From: Chelatococcus composti
Lineage (GTDB): Bacteria; Pseudomonadota; Alphaproteobacteria; Rhizobiales; Beijerinckiaceae
Length of the DNA: 64,000 bases
Assembly: GCF_014201415.1 (NCBI RefSeq)
Contig: NZ_JACHEH010000001.1
Span: forward strand, 558,001-622,000
Direction of reading: 5' to 3'
Every line of letters starts with the position of its first letter. Position 1 is the stretch's first letter. Below are positions 1-8,593 of this stretch, in pieces. The translations under genes were made by a program, and so were the position numbers. The notes under the pieces were generated by a model. It did no database searches and was not told the DNA's origin. It saw only the letters and a list, made by a program, of their open reading frames with translations.

Positions 1-1
1 C

Positions 2-475
2 GGCTATCCGGGCGACGACGACAAGGGCCGCGAGCTGCAGCGCCAGGTCGACCCGGCCAAGCTGATGAACGACTTCTTCGCGGCTGTCGAGTTCCTCCCC
101 ACCCTCGACACGACGACTGACAAGGTGGGCATTGTGGGTTTCTGCTACGGTGGCGGTGTGGCGAATGCGGCCGCGGTGGCCTATCCGGAGCTCGGGGCGG
201 CAGTGCCGTTCTACGGGCGGCAGGCCCCGGTGGAGGACGTGCCGAAGATCAAGGCGCCGCTCCTGCTGCACTTCGCCGAACACGACCAGAACGTCAACGC
301 CGGCTGGCCGGCCTACGAGGCGGCGCTGAAAGAGCATGGCAAGATCTACGAGGCCTATGTCTATCCCGGCACGAACCACGGGTTCCACAACGACACCACG
401 CCGCGATATGACGAGGCGGCGGCGAAGCTCGCGTGGGAGCGCACCATCGACTGGTTCAGGCGCCATCTGAACTGA
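2..475 (+). CDS. Dienelactone hydrolase family protein (5' partial)
   Basis: Only the C-terminal 157 codons are present; the reading frame is open to the left edge at base 2, so the internal ATG at 65 is not the start. The visible part carries the family's alpha/beta-hydrolase active site: the nucleophile elbow G-F-C-Y-G-G-G with cysteine in place of serine, an aspartate in the FAEHDQNV stretch, and the histidine in HGFHND close to the C-terminus. Such enzymes hydrolyse dienelactones in aromatic ring-cleavage pathways, but many paralogues act on other esters or lactones, so the substrate is unknown. No neighbouring aromatic-degradation genes are visible. Family assignment is firm; function is inferred. 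Confidence 0.9.
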   Translation, partial: GYPGDDDKGRELQRQVDPAKLMNDFFAAVEFLPTLDTTTDKVGIVGFCYGGGVANAAAVAYPELGAAVPFYGRQAPVEDVPKIKAPLLLHFAEHDQNVNAGWPAYEAALKEHGKIYEAYVYPGTNHGFHNDTTPRYDEAAAKLAWERTIDWFRRHLN

Positions 476-519
476 CGGTGCCCTTCCGCCAGACGCCCGC
501 CGGCTGGCAGGCAGCTTCC

Positions 520-543
520 TGTGGTGGCGCCTCCGCCGCCACA
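520..543 (+). terminator. Possible terminator hairpin after the dienelactone hydrolase gene
   Basis: A 10-bp stem (TGTGGTGGCG / CGCCGCCACA, one G-T wobble) closes a CCTC loop 45 bases after the stop codon. There is no T-run behind it, so it is at best a weak intrinsic terminator. Confidence 0.3.
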
Positions 544-650
544 AGACTTCCGCGCGGTGTTTCGCTAAGCATACGCGCCGATGGAGAAGAAGCGGCCGTC
601 CGGTATATGGCGGTGGCTTCAGGGCTCACCGCCGGGCGCGACGAGGCTTC

Positions 651-1400
651 ATGACCATTTCCAGCGAAGACGAACTCGAGAAGCTGCGCGAGATCGGGCG
701 CATCGTCGCCAGCACACTCGAGGCGATGGGCGCGGCCATCGAGCCGGGCATGACGACGGCGGAGCTCGACGCGATCGGCCGCAGCCTTCTGGAGCGGGCG
801 GGCGCCCGCCCCGCACCGGAACTGTGCTATGGCTTTCCCGGCGCGACCTGCATCAGCGTCAACGAGGAGATCGCCCACGGCATCCCCGGCTCGCGCCGCA
901 TCGCTGCCGGCGATCTCGTCAACATCGACGTCTCGGCCGAGAAGGACGGCCTCTTCGCCGACACCGGCGCCTCTTTCCTCGTGCCGCCGGCACCCAAGGC
1001 GCTGGAGCGGCTGTGCCGCGACGGACGGCGCGCCATGTGGGCAGGCATCCGGCAGGTTGGTGCCGGAAGGCCTCTTGCGGCCATCGGGCAGGCAATCGGC
1101 GAGTTCGCGCGTAAGCACCACTACACGCTGGTGCGCAACCTCGCCAGCCACGGCGTCGGCCACTCGCTGCACGAGGAGCCGAAGGAGATTCCCAACTGGC
1201 CCGACAAGTCGGAGCGTCGCGTGATGACGGAGGGCATGGTCTTCACCGTTGAGCCCTTCCTCTCTCTCGGGGCGGAATGGGCGGAGAACGGTGACGATCC
1301 CTGGACGTTGTTCAGCGAGCCGCGCGCCCCGACCGTGCAGTTCGAGCACACGGTGGTCGCAACGCGCAAGGGTGCCCTCGTCGTCACCCTGCCCAGCTGA
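651..1400 (+). CDS. map: Methionine aminopeptidase, type I
   Basis: A 249-residue protein that removes the initiator methionine from nascent proteins in the cytosol. It covers the whole length of the type I family without the N-terminal zinc-finger extension. The five dinuclear metal ligands are all recognisable: D93 in NIDV, D104 in FADTG, H171 in GHSLHEEP, E201 in TVEPF and E232 in FEHTV; H76 in AHGIP matches the substrate-contacting histidine of E. coli MetAP. The gene stands alone, with a convergent neighbour 15 bases downstream. It differs from a housekeeping copy in lacking rpsB/tsf neighbours, so it could be a second, accessory map gene; the sequence alone does not decide that. Confidence 0.93.
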   Translation: MTISSEDELEKLREIGRIVASTLEAMGAAIEPGMTTAELDAIGRSLLERAGARPAPELCYGFPGATCISVNEEIAHGIPGSRRIAAGDLVNIDVSAEKDGLFADTGASFLVPPAPKALERLCRDGRRAMWAGIRQVGAGRPLAAIGQAIGEFARKHHYTLVRNLASHGVGHSLHEEPKEIPNWPDKSERRVMTEGMVFTVEPFLSLGAEWAENGDDPWTLFSEPRAPTVQFEHTVVATRKGALVVTLPS

Positions 1401-1415
1401 GCATGAGCGGAGGCC

Positions 1416-1802
1416 TCAGGAGCGGGAGACGTCCAGCCGCCCCTCTTCAGCCTTGTAGAAAAACTGGCTGGCGACCAGCCATCCCTTGAGCGGCCTCAGC
1501 GGCGGCACGCAGGTGAGGAGCATGAGCGGCAGTGTCGTGACGAGGTGCACCCACAGGGGCGCCGAATAGACAACCTCAAGCCACAGCGCGAAGATGACGC
1601 TCGGCACGCAGGCAAAGCACATCACGAAGAAGGCCGGACCGTCCGCCGGATCGGCGAAGGAATAGTCGAGCCCGCAGACCTCGCACTCCTTGCGCAGGGC
1701 GAGGAAGCCGTTGAAGAGATGGCCCTGGCCGCAGCGCGGGCACAGGCCGCGCAGCCCGGTCTTGTAGGGGGAAATGGGCGGCCACTCGTCCTTCGCAGAC
1801 AT
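1416..1802 (-). CDS. DUF983 family membrane protein
   Basis: A 128-residue protein. The start at 1802 is preferred over the upstream ATG because GGAGG lies six bases before it on the minus strand. Two cysteine pairs, CPRC (21-24) and CEVCG (40-44), form a zinc-ribbon-like head, followed by two hydrophobic segments (about 57-77 and 83-103). This pattern and the length match DUF983, a family common in alphaproteobacteria, often near cytochrome oxidase assembly genes, but with no settled function. Here the neighbours give no functional hint; it converges on map and lies 124 bases downstream of the MocR-type regulator gene on the same strand. Confidence 0.85.
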   Translation of the reverse strand: MSAKDEWPPISPYKTGLRGLCPRCGQGHLFNGFLALRKECEVCGLDYSFADPADGPAFFVMCFACVPSVIFALWLEVVYSAPLWVHLVTTLPLMLLTCVPPLRPLKGWLVASQFFYKAEEGRLDVSRS

Positions 1803-1926
1803 CTCGCGTCCTCCGCTGGGCGCTACACCGGCGGCCATGCTCCGGCCTGCGCCGCATTCAATGCAGTCATTGGCAATTCATAGGCCGCAATTGACAGGAT
1901 AGCGATGCGGCATGTCGGCGCGCAGA

Positions 1927-3321
1927 TCAGAAGAAGGCGGAGGCCATCTCGGGCCGCCCGGCGAGCGAATGGGCCATGAAGGCCAGCCCCTCGCGCAGGC
2001 GCTCGCGACCGATTGGCCCGCCGAGGCAGATGCGCACGAACTCCTGCGGCGGCCCCGCCACGGTGAAGGCGTCGCTCGCCACCGCCGCGATGCCGGAAGC
2101 GCGCATGTGGGCCGTGAAGGCCGAGCGGCTCCAGCCCTCGGGCAGCGGCATCCAGATGTTGAAGCTGAGCGGATCGGCACGGAAGCTCCCGGCGGGCAGG
2201 ATCTCGGCGGCGATGCGCTGCCGTGCCTGCGTCTCCCGGCGGATGAAGGCGAGGATCTCATCCGCCGTGCCGTCCTCGATCCAGCGCGTGGCGAGCGCCG
2301 CGGTCACCGGCGAGGCCATGAGCGTCCCGGCCCGCATGGCACTGGCGAAGAGCCACGCCGCCCGCGTCTCCGGCACGGCCACGTAGGCGAGGCGCAGGCC
2401 GGCGCCGATAACCTTGGACAGGCCACCGATGTACCACACGATGTCTGGCGCCGTCGCCGCCATCGCCGGCGGCGCCTGCTGCGGAATGAAGCCGTAGGCG
2501 TCGTCCTCGATGATCGGGACGCGATATCTCCGGGCCACGGCGCAGAGCGCGTCGCGCCGTGACGGCGGGATGGTGAGCGTGGTCGGGTTCTGAAGGGTCG
2601 GGTTGAGATAGAGGGCCTTGGGCCGCAGGCGCTCGCAGGCCTCCGCAAAGGCCTCCGGCAGGATGCCCTCCCCGTCCATGGACAGGCCGGCGAGCTCGAG
2701 CCCGAGCTGGGCGGCGATGGAGCGCACGCCGGGATAGGTGATCTCTTCGGACAGGATCCGCTCCCCCGGCTTCGCCAGCACGGAAAGAATGGCGAGCAGC
2801 GCTGGATGCGCTCCCGGCGCGATGAAGAAGCGCTCGTACGGGCAATCGAGCCCTCGCCGGGCGAGCCAGAGCGCCGCCGCATCCTTGTCCCGTCCGTCGC
2901 CGCCGAAAGCCTGGTAGCGCAGCAGCGGCACGAGGCTGGCCGAGACGACACTCAACCCCTCGCGCATCCGGGCGAGCAGCGCGGGATCATCCGGCTCGGG
3001 CGGCAGGTTCATCGACAGGTCGGCCACCGTGTCGCGATGCTCGTCGGCGGCTGGCGACGACTGCGCTGTCCCGCCGGATGGATCGCGCACGAAGGTGCCT
3101 CGGCCGACATGCGAGACGACCAGCCCGCGCTTCTGCGCCTCCACATAGCCGCGCGCGACGGTGGTGAAATCCACCTTGAGGCGGGCCGCCAGCTCGCGTT
3201 GTGGCGGCAGCCGGTCTCCCGGCCGCAGGCGGCCGCGCGCCACATCGCGCGCGATGAGATCGGCGATGGCGATGTAGCGGGGCGCGCCGCTGCGGGCCAG
3301 TTCAAGCTTCCAGTCGTCCAT
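1927..3321 (-). CDS. MocR/PdxR-type regulator: GntR winged helix fused to class I aminotransferase
   Basis: A 464-residue fusion. Residues about 15-79 are a GntR winged-helix DNA-binding domain (LPPQRELA recognition region, GRGTF wing). Residues about 110-464 are a fold-type I aminotransferase domain with the PLP lysine at K303 (GGLSKVIGAGLR), D274 in IEDDAYG, and the NPTLQNPT substrate/PLP loop. MocR regulators use the aminotransferase fold as a PLP- or amino-acid-binding sensor rather than as an enzyme. The gene diverges from an MFS transporter and a cysteine-synthase/glutaredoxin gene, which are its likely targets. A strong inverted repeat lies 17 bases before its start codon, consistent with autoregulation. 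The effector is unknown. Confidence 0.9.
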   Translation of the reverse strand: MDDWKLELARSGAPRYIAIADLIARDVARGRLRPGDRLPPQRELAARLKVDFTTVARGYVEAQKRGLVVSHVGRGTFVRDPSGGTAQSSPAADEHRDTVADLSMNLPPEPDDPALLARMREGLSVVSASLVPLLRYQAFGGDGRDKDAAALWLARRGLDCPYERFFIAPGAHPALLAILSVLAKPGERILSEEITYPGVRSIAAQLGLELAGLSMDGEGILPEAFAEACERLRPKALYLNPTLQNPTTLTIPPSRRDALCAVARRYRVPIIEDDAYGFIPQQAPPAMAATAPDIVWYIGGLSKVIGAGLRLAYVAVPETRAAWLFASAMRAGTLMASPVTAALATRWIEDGTADEILAFIRRETQARQRIAAEILPAGSFRADPLSFNIWMPLPEGWSRSAFTAHMRASGIAAVASDAFTVAGPPQEFVRICLGGPIGRERLREGLAFMAHSLAGRPEMASAFF

Positions 3322-3329
3322 CGGGCGTC

Positions 3330-3368
3330 GTCAATGTATGCAGTCAATTGCTTGTACATTGACTGCAT
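3330..3368. promoter_or_regulatory. Candidate MocR operator: perfect 11-bp inverted repeat
   Basis: ATGCAGTCAAT (3338-3348) and its exact reverse complement ATTGACTGCAT (3358-3368) flank a 9-base spacer. A further GTCAAT at 3330-3335 forms a direct repeat with the left arm. MocR-family proteins are known to bind combinations of direct and inverted repeats next to their own gene. The element sits between the divergent regulator (start 3321) and transporter (start 3521), much nearer the regulator. Binding is inferred. Confidence 0.65.
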
Positions 3369-3520
3369 GGCGGCTGTCACGCGGCAATGCTGGCCGGGCA
3401 GGCCGGACGGGGCGGGCGCCGCGCATTCCACGCTGCCCGGGACTTCTTTCCACGCTCGCTCCCACGCCCGTTTCCATGTGCCGGGCGGATTGAGAGGAGA
3501 CCACTCTCGGGAGCAGGCAC

Positions 3521-4786
3521 ATGCAGAAGCAGCAACCCGCCGCCGGCACCATGGGCGGCAGCACGGCCGCCGCGGTGCCGGTGTCCGCCATCCTGGCGGC
3601 CGCTGGCGCAACCACGGCCATGGCCTTCGGCTTCGGCGCCCTTGCCCTGCCGTCGGTCTTCATGCGGCCGCTGGAGGTCGAGTTCGGCTGGTCGCGGGCG
3701 GACCTCAGCCTCGTCTACACGCTGTCCACCGTCGGCATGGCCCTGGGCGGCCTCGTCTGGGGGCGCCTGTCCGACCGTTTCGCCCCTCGCCTCTTCCTCA
3801 CCTTCGGCTCCGCGGCAATGGTTGCGGCGCTCGGCGTCTTCACGCTCGCGCAGTCGCTCTGGCACTTCTATGCCGCGAGCCTGGTGCTCGGCGGCCTCGG
3901 CTTCGCCTGCCTCTATGCGCCGGTTCTTTCCGTCACGGCGCTCTGGTTCGAACGCCGTCGCGGCCTCGCCATGGGCATCGTCACCGCGGGCGGCGCGCTC
4001 GGTCAGGGTGTGATGCCCTACACGGCCAACCTGCTTATCGACAGTGTCGGCTGGCGACCGGCCTACGGCATCCTCGCCGCCGCCACCATGCTGGCGCTCG
4101 GCCTGCTGCTGCCGGCTGTCCGGCCTCCCGCGTCTGCCGCTGCAGCGCCGATGCAGGCTGGCGCAGCACAGAGCGCCGGCGAGGCCCGCCCCTCGCCCGT
4201 GCCGATGCTCGCGGCCGCGGCCTTCCTGTGCTGCGCGTGCATGGGCTTTCCGCTGGTTCAGCTCGCCAGCTTCGTTACAGCCGTGTGCGGCTCGTCCGAT
4301 CTCGGCTCGACGAGTCTGCTCGTTGCGATGCTGTTCGGCACCGTCGGGCGCGTGGCCTTCGGCCTCCTCGCCGACCGGATCGGCAACCTCGCCGCCTACG
4401 CGACGGCCTCGGCCGCCCAGACGGCATGTGTCGCGATCTACCCCATGCTCGACGACCGGCTCGGCCTGCTCGCGCTTTCGGCGGTGTTCGGCTTCGGCTT
4501 TGCCGGCAACATGACCTGCCTCATCCTGTGCGTGCGCGAGCTTGTCCCCGCAGCGCGCTTCGGCCGGGCCATCGGCGCGGTGATGCTGGTGGCATGGGCC
4601 GGAAGGGGCGTCGGCGGCTACCTCGGTGGCCTCGCCTATGACGGTTTCGCCAGCTACACGCCCGCCTTCCTCATCGCCTTCGCCGCGGGCGTCGCCAACC
4701 TTGCCATCCTCGCCCTGCTGGCCGCCGGCACCACGACGCGCGGCAAGCCTGCCCCGCACGGCCTTTCCCCCGCCCCCGGCCGCTGA
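3521..4786 (+). CDS. Major facilitator superfamily transporter
   Basis: A 421-residue inner-membrane protein with about twelve hydrophobic segments in two halves. The loop between helices 2 and 3 has the MFS signature (GGLVWGRLSDRFAPRL), and a degenerate copy (GRVAFGLLADRIGN) appears at the matching place in the second half. The central loop around residues 200-225 is Ala/Pro-rich. Overall it resembles the oxalate/formate-antiporter-like MFS group of organic-acid carriers, but the substrate cannot be read from the sequence. It is divergent from the MocR-type regulator and only 43 bases upstream of the cysteine-synthase/glutaredoxin gene, so the two probably form an operon. A sulfur compound or amino acid derivative would be a reasonable guess for cargo. 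Confidence 0.88.
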   Translation: MQKQQPAAGTMGGSTAAAVPVSAILAAAGATTAMAFGFGALALPSVFMRPLEVEFGWSRADLSLVYTLSTVGMALGGLVWGRLSDRFAPRLFLTFGSAAMVAALGVFTLAQSLWHFYAASLVLGGLGFACLYAPVLSVTALWFERRRGLAMGIVTAGGALGQGVMPYTANLLIDSVGWRPAYGILAAATMLALGLLLPAVRPPASAAAAPMQAGAAQSAGEARPSPVPMLAAAAFLCCACMGFPLVQLASFVTAVCGSSDLGSTSLLVAMLFGTVGRVAFGLLADRIGNLAAYATASAAQTACVAIYPMLDDRLGLLALSAVFGFGFAGNMTCLILCVRELVPAARFGRAIGAVMLVAWAGRGVGGYLGGLAYDGFASYTPAFLIAFAAGVANLAILALLAAGTTTRGKPAPHGLSPAPGR

Positions 4787-4829
4787 GCGGCGCGGGCTCC
4801 GCCCGGCATCACCCTTGAAAGGAATGGCA

Positions 4830-6326
4830 ATGATATCAATGCCATACGAGAGCATCCTCGACACGATCGGCAAGACACCCGTGGTACGCCTCGCCCGCAT
4901 GCAGACAGGCGGCGCCGCGCTCTATGCCAAGCTTGAGGCCTTCAATCCCGGCGGCTCTGTCAAGGACCGGCTGGCCGCGGCGATCATCGCCGAGGCGGAA
5001 CGCTCGGGCGCGCTGAAGCCTGGCCAGACCGTGGTCGAGGCGACCAGTGGCAACACGGGCATCGGCCTCGCCATGGTCTGCGCCCGCAAGGGCTACCCGC
5101 TCGTCATCGTGATGCCGGAGAACGCGAGCATCGAGCGGCGCAAGCTGATGCGCTTCTTCGGTGCGCGCGTGGTGCTGACGCCGGCGGTCGAGCGCGGCAG
5201 CGGCATGCTCGCCAAGGCCATCGAGCTCGCCGAAACGCACGGCTGGTTTCTGTGCCGGCAATTCGAGACGCCGGTCAATGCCGCCGTTCACGCCCGCACC
5301 ACGGCGCGGGAAATCCTGGAAGCGTTCCGCGACCGCCCCCTCGACTACTGGGTGACAGGCACGGGAACGGGTGGCACCCTCGCGGGCGTCGCCAGCGTGC
5401 TCAGGCGCGAGCGGCCACAGACGCGCATCGTGGTCTGCGAGCCGGACAATTCAGCGCTCCTGTCGAGCGGCATCGCGCAGCAGTTCGACGAGCGCGGCAT
5501 GCCGACGCGCGCGCACACGCGCTTTCGCCCCCATCCCATCCAGGGCTGGAGCCCGGATTTCATTCCGCAGATCGTCGGCAAGGCGATGGCCGAGGGGCTC
5601 GTCGACGAGATCGTGCCCGTTTCGGGTGACAGCGCACTCGCCGCGGCGCGCCGGCTCGCGACGGAAGAAGGCATCCTCGCCGGCATCTCCAGCGGGGCGA
5701 CGCTCGCTGGCGCCATGGAGGTCGCCCGCCGTGCCAAGGCGGGGCGGAACGTGCTGTGCATGCTGCCGGACACCGGCGAGCGCTATCTGAGCACCATCCT
5801 GTTCGACCACATCACCGAGGAGATGTCGCTGGAGGAGGAGGAGATCTCCCGCTCGACGCCCGGCTATCGCTTCGACCGGCCACCGTCCTTCGCCGGTCCG
5901 CAGACGGCAGCCGGCGAGGTCCGCATCGATCCGGCCGCCGACGCGTTTGTCGACGAGGCCATTGGCGATCCTGACCACCCGGTCGTCCTCTTCTCCCTCA
6001 CATGGTGCGAGTTCTGCTGGAGCGTCCGCAAGCTGTTCGACCGTGCCGGCATCCCCTACCGGTGCATCGACATCGACACGCCTGAACGGCAGAGGGAGGC
6101 GATGGACGGGGAGATCCGCAAGGCGTTAAGAGCCCGCGTCGGTTCCCCCACCATCCCGCAGGTCTTTGTGGCCGGCCGGCACCTGGGCGGCTGCACGGAG
6201 ACGCTGGCCGCCTGGCAGGACGGCTCGCTCAGCGCGCGCCTTGCGGCGGCGGGCATCGCGCATGACCGCGACGCCTGTCCCGATCCCGACAGCCTCCTGC
6301 CGCAATGGGTGCGCGCGAAGGCTTGA
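4830..6326 (+). CDS. Cysteine synthase-like PLP enzyme fused to a C-terminal glutaredoxin domain
   Basis: A 498-residue fusion. The start at 4830 is chosen from three close in-frame ATGs because GAAAGGA sits six bases before it. Residues 6-330 are a fold-type II PLP enzyme of the cysteine synthase/cystathionine beta-synthase family: K45 in SVKDR is the Schiff-base lysine, TSGNTG (72-77) binds the substrate carboxylate, and GTGTGGT (177-183) holds the PLP phosphate. After an acidic linker, residues 384-475 form a glutaredoxin: dithiol active site C393-E-F-C396, cis-proline TIP (441-443) and glutathione-site GGCTET (453-458). The usual CBS regulatory domains are absent. The fusion suggests that a thiol or persulfide made or used by the PLP domain is passed to the redox domain. 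It follows the MFS gene and ends in a clear terminator. Confidence 0.92.
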   Translation: MISMPYESILDTIGKTPVVRLARMQTGGAALYAKLEAFNPGGSVKDRLAAAIIAEAERSGALKPGQTVVEATSGNTGIGLAMVCARKGYPLVIVMPENASIERRKLMRFFGARVVLTPAVERGSGMLAKAIELAETHGWFLCRQFETPVNAAVHARTTAREILEAFRDRPLDYWVTGTGTGGTLAGVASVLRRERPQTRIVVCEPDNSALLSSGIAQQFDERGMPTRAHTRFRPHPIQGWSPDFIPQIVGKAMAEGLVDEIVPVSGDSALAAARRLATEEGILAGISSGATLAGAMEVARRAKAGRNVLCMLPDTGERYLSTILFDHITEEMSLEEEEISRSTPGYRFDRPPSFAGPQTAAGEVRIDPAADAFVDEAIGDPDHPVVLFSLTWCEFCWSVRKLFDRAGIPYRCIDIDTPERQREAMDGEIRKALRARVGSPTIPQVFVAGRHLGGCTETLAAWQDGSLSARLAAAGIAHDRDACPDPDSLLPQWVRAKA

Positions 6327-6356
6327 GCCAAGCCTGCATCGCGCCACGGCGGACCG

Positions 6357-6392
6357 AAGGGGAGCGGCCCTCGCCGCTCCCCTTCCTCGTTT
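6357..6392 (+). terminator. Intrinsic terminator of the MFS / cysK-grx operon
   Basis: A perfect 12-bp stem (AAGGGGAGCGGC / GCCGCTCCCCTT, 6357-6368 with 6373-6384) closes a CCTC loop and is followed by CCTCGTTT. It lies 31 bases after the fusion gene's stop codon and separates this operon from the OsmC gene. Confidence 0.75.
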
Positions 6393-6553
6393 CATCCTGC
6401 CCCGGCGAGGTGAAATTCAACGCTTGTGCGCTCCGGCGGGCACCCGGAGCCCATTTTCCACCCTCATTCAAACGGCGCGTCACACGGCGAGGCGCGAGAC
6501 ATGGCGGTGGCCGGACGAGAACCGGCGAGTTCCTCCCCACTCTGGAGCGCGAC

Positions 6554-7162
6554 ATGCACACGACCACGCAGGACACCACCACGACGATGACCAAGCCGGC
6601 CCGCAAGGAGCCGCCGTCACCGCGCAATGGCGTCGACACGCCGACGCTGTTCGCCACGATCAACGCCGTGGCCGGGCAGCCCGAGCTGGCGCAGTTCCGC
6701 TTCCGTGCCCGCAGCCGCTGGGTTTCCGGCACGCACAGCGTCACGACAATGAAGGAGTTTTTCGGCGCCGGTGGCGAGCAGTCCCACGTCACCGGCTATG
6801 AGGCGCACGGTGACCATCCGGCCGTGCTGTGCGGGACCGACAAGGGGCCGACGCCGGTGGAGTATCTCCTCGGTGCGCTCGCAGCATGCCTCATGTCCGG
6901 CATCGCCAACATCGCGGCCGCCCGCGGCGTCACGCTGCACAAGGTGGAAGCGACGGTCGAGGGCGACATCGACCTGCGCGGCATCCTCGGCCTGTCGAAG
7001 GATGTGCGCAACGGCTACGAGGGTATCCGCGCGCATTTCACCATCGCCGGCGATGCCCCGAAGGAAAAGCTCGAGGAGATCGTGGCGCAGGCCCGCGCCC
7101 GCTCGGCCGTGTTCGACGTGCTGACCAACGGCGTTCCCGTCTCCATCGGCGTCGCCGCCTGA
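6554..7162 (+). CDS. OsmC family protein
   Basis: A 202-residue protein; the start at 6554 has GGAG a few bases upstream and avoids a low-complexity upstream extension. The OsmC core begins near residue 45. The motif LLGALAACLMSG places the conserved redox-active cysteine at C112. The second cysteine that OsmC/Ohr peroxidases use to form a disulfide is missing: the equivalent C-terminal stretch reads ARSAVFDVLTNG. This single-cysteine arrangement is seen in OsmC-like proteins of less certain activity, so peroxide reduction should not be assumed. It follows the CysK-glutaredoxin operon after a terminator and precedes a flavoprotein gene by 72 bases, so a shared role in thiol or redox stress is plausible but inferred. 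Confidence 0.88.
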   Translation: MHTTTQDTTTTMTKPARKEPPSPRNGVDTPTLFATINAVAGQPELAQFRFRARSRWVSGTHSVTTMKEFFGAGGEQSHVTGYEAHGDHPAVLCGTDKGPTPVEYLLGALAACLMSGIANIAAARGVTLHKVEATVEGDIDLRGILGLSKDVRNGYEGIRAHFTIAGDAPKEKLEEIVAQARARSAVFDVLTNGVPVSIGVAA

Positions 7163-7234
7163 ACCATCGCATCCAAGACCTTCCCTTTCGCCGGCGCCAT
7201 CACCAGTGGGGCCGGCGATCTGCGGGCGCCTCTC

Positions 7235-8476
7235 ATGAAGCACACCGATATCGTCATCATCGGCGCCGGCCAGGCCGGCCTCGCCATGAGCCGTTGCCTG
7301 AGCGCGCGCGGCATCGCGCACATTGTCCTGGAGCGGGGCCGCATTGGCGAGCGCTGGCGCAGCGAAAGATGGGAATCCCTGCGCCTGCTGACCCCGAACT
7401 GGATGACGCGCCTTCCTGGCGGCGGCTACGACGGGCCGGACCCAGACGGATTCATGACCATGCCGGAAACGGTCCGCTTTCTGGAGGGCTATGCGCACAG
7501 CATCGCGGCACCTGTCGAGAGCGGTGTCGCGGTGAAGTCCGTCAAGCGCTCGGGCGACGGATACCGCGTCGTCACCGACGCGGGCGAATGGATGGCACGC
7601 GGCCTCGTGATCGCCACCGGCCATTGCGACCAGCCGCGCATTCCCCTAATGGCCTCCCGCCTCGGACGGCGCATCCTGCAGGTCGTGCCGCGCGACTATC
7701 GCCGGCCCGGCCAGCTTCCCGAAGGCGGCGTCCTCGTGATCGGCGCTTCGGCGAGCGGCATCCAGCTGGCCGAGGAGATCCACGCTTCGGGGCGGCCTGT
7801 CACGCTCTCCATCGGCCATCACACGCGCCTGCCGCGCCGCTACCGCGGGCACGACATCCTGTGGTGGCTCGACCGCCTCGGCAGCCTGCGCAAGGCACGG
7901 ACGGAAGTGCATCCCCACGACACCCAGCGCGAGGAGCCCTCCCTGCAGCTCATCGGCAGCCCCGACCACCGCTCGATCGACCTTGCGCTCCTGCAGCGCA
8001 AGGGCGTGCGGCTGGTGGGGCGGGCGACCGCGGCGCGCGGCCGGCGCCTGCGCTTTGCCGCAGACCTGCTGCAGACCACCGCCGCGGCGGATCTGCGCCT
8101 CCTGCGCATTCTCAACGGCATCGACGCGGCGGCGGAGCAGGGTTTCGGCGAGGTTGCCGCACGCGAGGCGGCCGAGCCAATCCTCCTGTCCGGGGGCGCA
8201 GCTGAACTGGACCTCGATCGCGAGGGCATCAGAACGGTGGTGTGGGCCACGGGCTACCGGCGCAGCTATCCCTGGCTCCACATTCCGGTTCTCGATGCCT
8301 GTGGCGAGATCGTCCACGACGGCGGCGTCTGTCCGCTCGCGGGCATCTACGTCCTCGGACTCAACTTCATGCGCCGGCGCAACTCGAGCTTCATCGACGG
8401 CGTAGGCGCCGATGCCGAGGCCCTCGCCGCGCATATCGCGGGCTTTCTCGGCTTGCGCCGCCGCAGCGCGGCCTGA
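7235..8476 (+). CDS. Flavin-dependent monooxygenase-like FAD/NAD(P)-binding oxidoreductase (CzcO/FMO type)
   Basis: A 413-residue soluble protein with two Rossmann dinucleotide sites: GAGQAG at 10-15 for FAD and GASASG at 170-175 for NADPH. The stretch WRSERWESLRLLTPNWM and the second-half WATGYR motif place it with the CzcO/YUCCA/FMO-like family. The canonical Baeyer-Villiger/FMO fingerprint with its histidine is not evident; the matching region reads LQVVPRDYRRP, so oxygenation may be altered or lost. The substrate is unknown. It lies 72 bases downstream of the OsmC gene on the same strand and may be co-transcribed with it; a DUF1127 gene follows 117 bases later. Confidence 0.85.
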   Translation: MKHTDIVIIGAGQAGLAMSRCLSARGIAHIVLERGRIGERWRSERWESLRLLTPNWMTRLPGGGYDGPDPDGFMTMPETVRFLEGYAHSIAAPVESGVAVKSVKRSGDGYRVVTDAGEWMARGLVIATGHCDQPRIPLMASRLGRRILQVVPRDYRRPGQLPEGGVLVIGASASGIQLAEEIHASGRPVTLSIGHHTRLPRRYRGHDILWWLDRLGSLRKARTEVHPHDTQREEPSLQLIGSPDHRSIDLALLQRKGVRLVGRATAARGRRLRFAADLLQTTAAADLRLLRILNGIDAAAEQGFGEVAAREAAEPILLSGGAAELDLDREGIRTVVWATGYRRSYPWLHIPVLDACGEIVHDGGVCPLAGIYVLGLNFMRRRNSSFIDGVGADAEALAAHIAGFLGLRRRSAA

Positions 8477-8593
8477 AGCGAATTCCAACAGCAGCCGGGC
8501 GCAAAACCGACGCTCCCTTCAACGCTCACGCTCACGCTCGCCGCGGACAACCGGGCCGTCGGCGCCCTCCGGCGACCGGACACGGAGACCACC

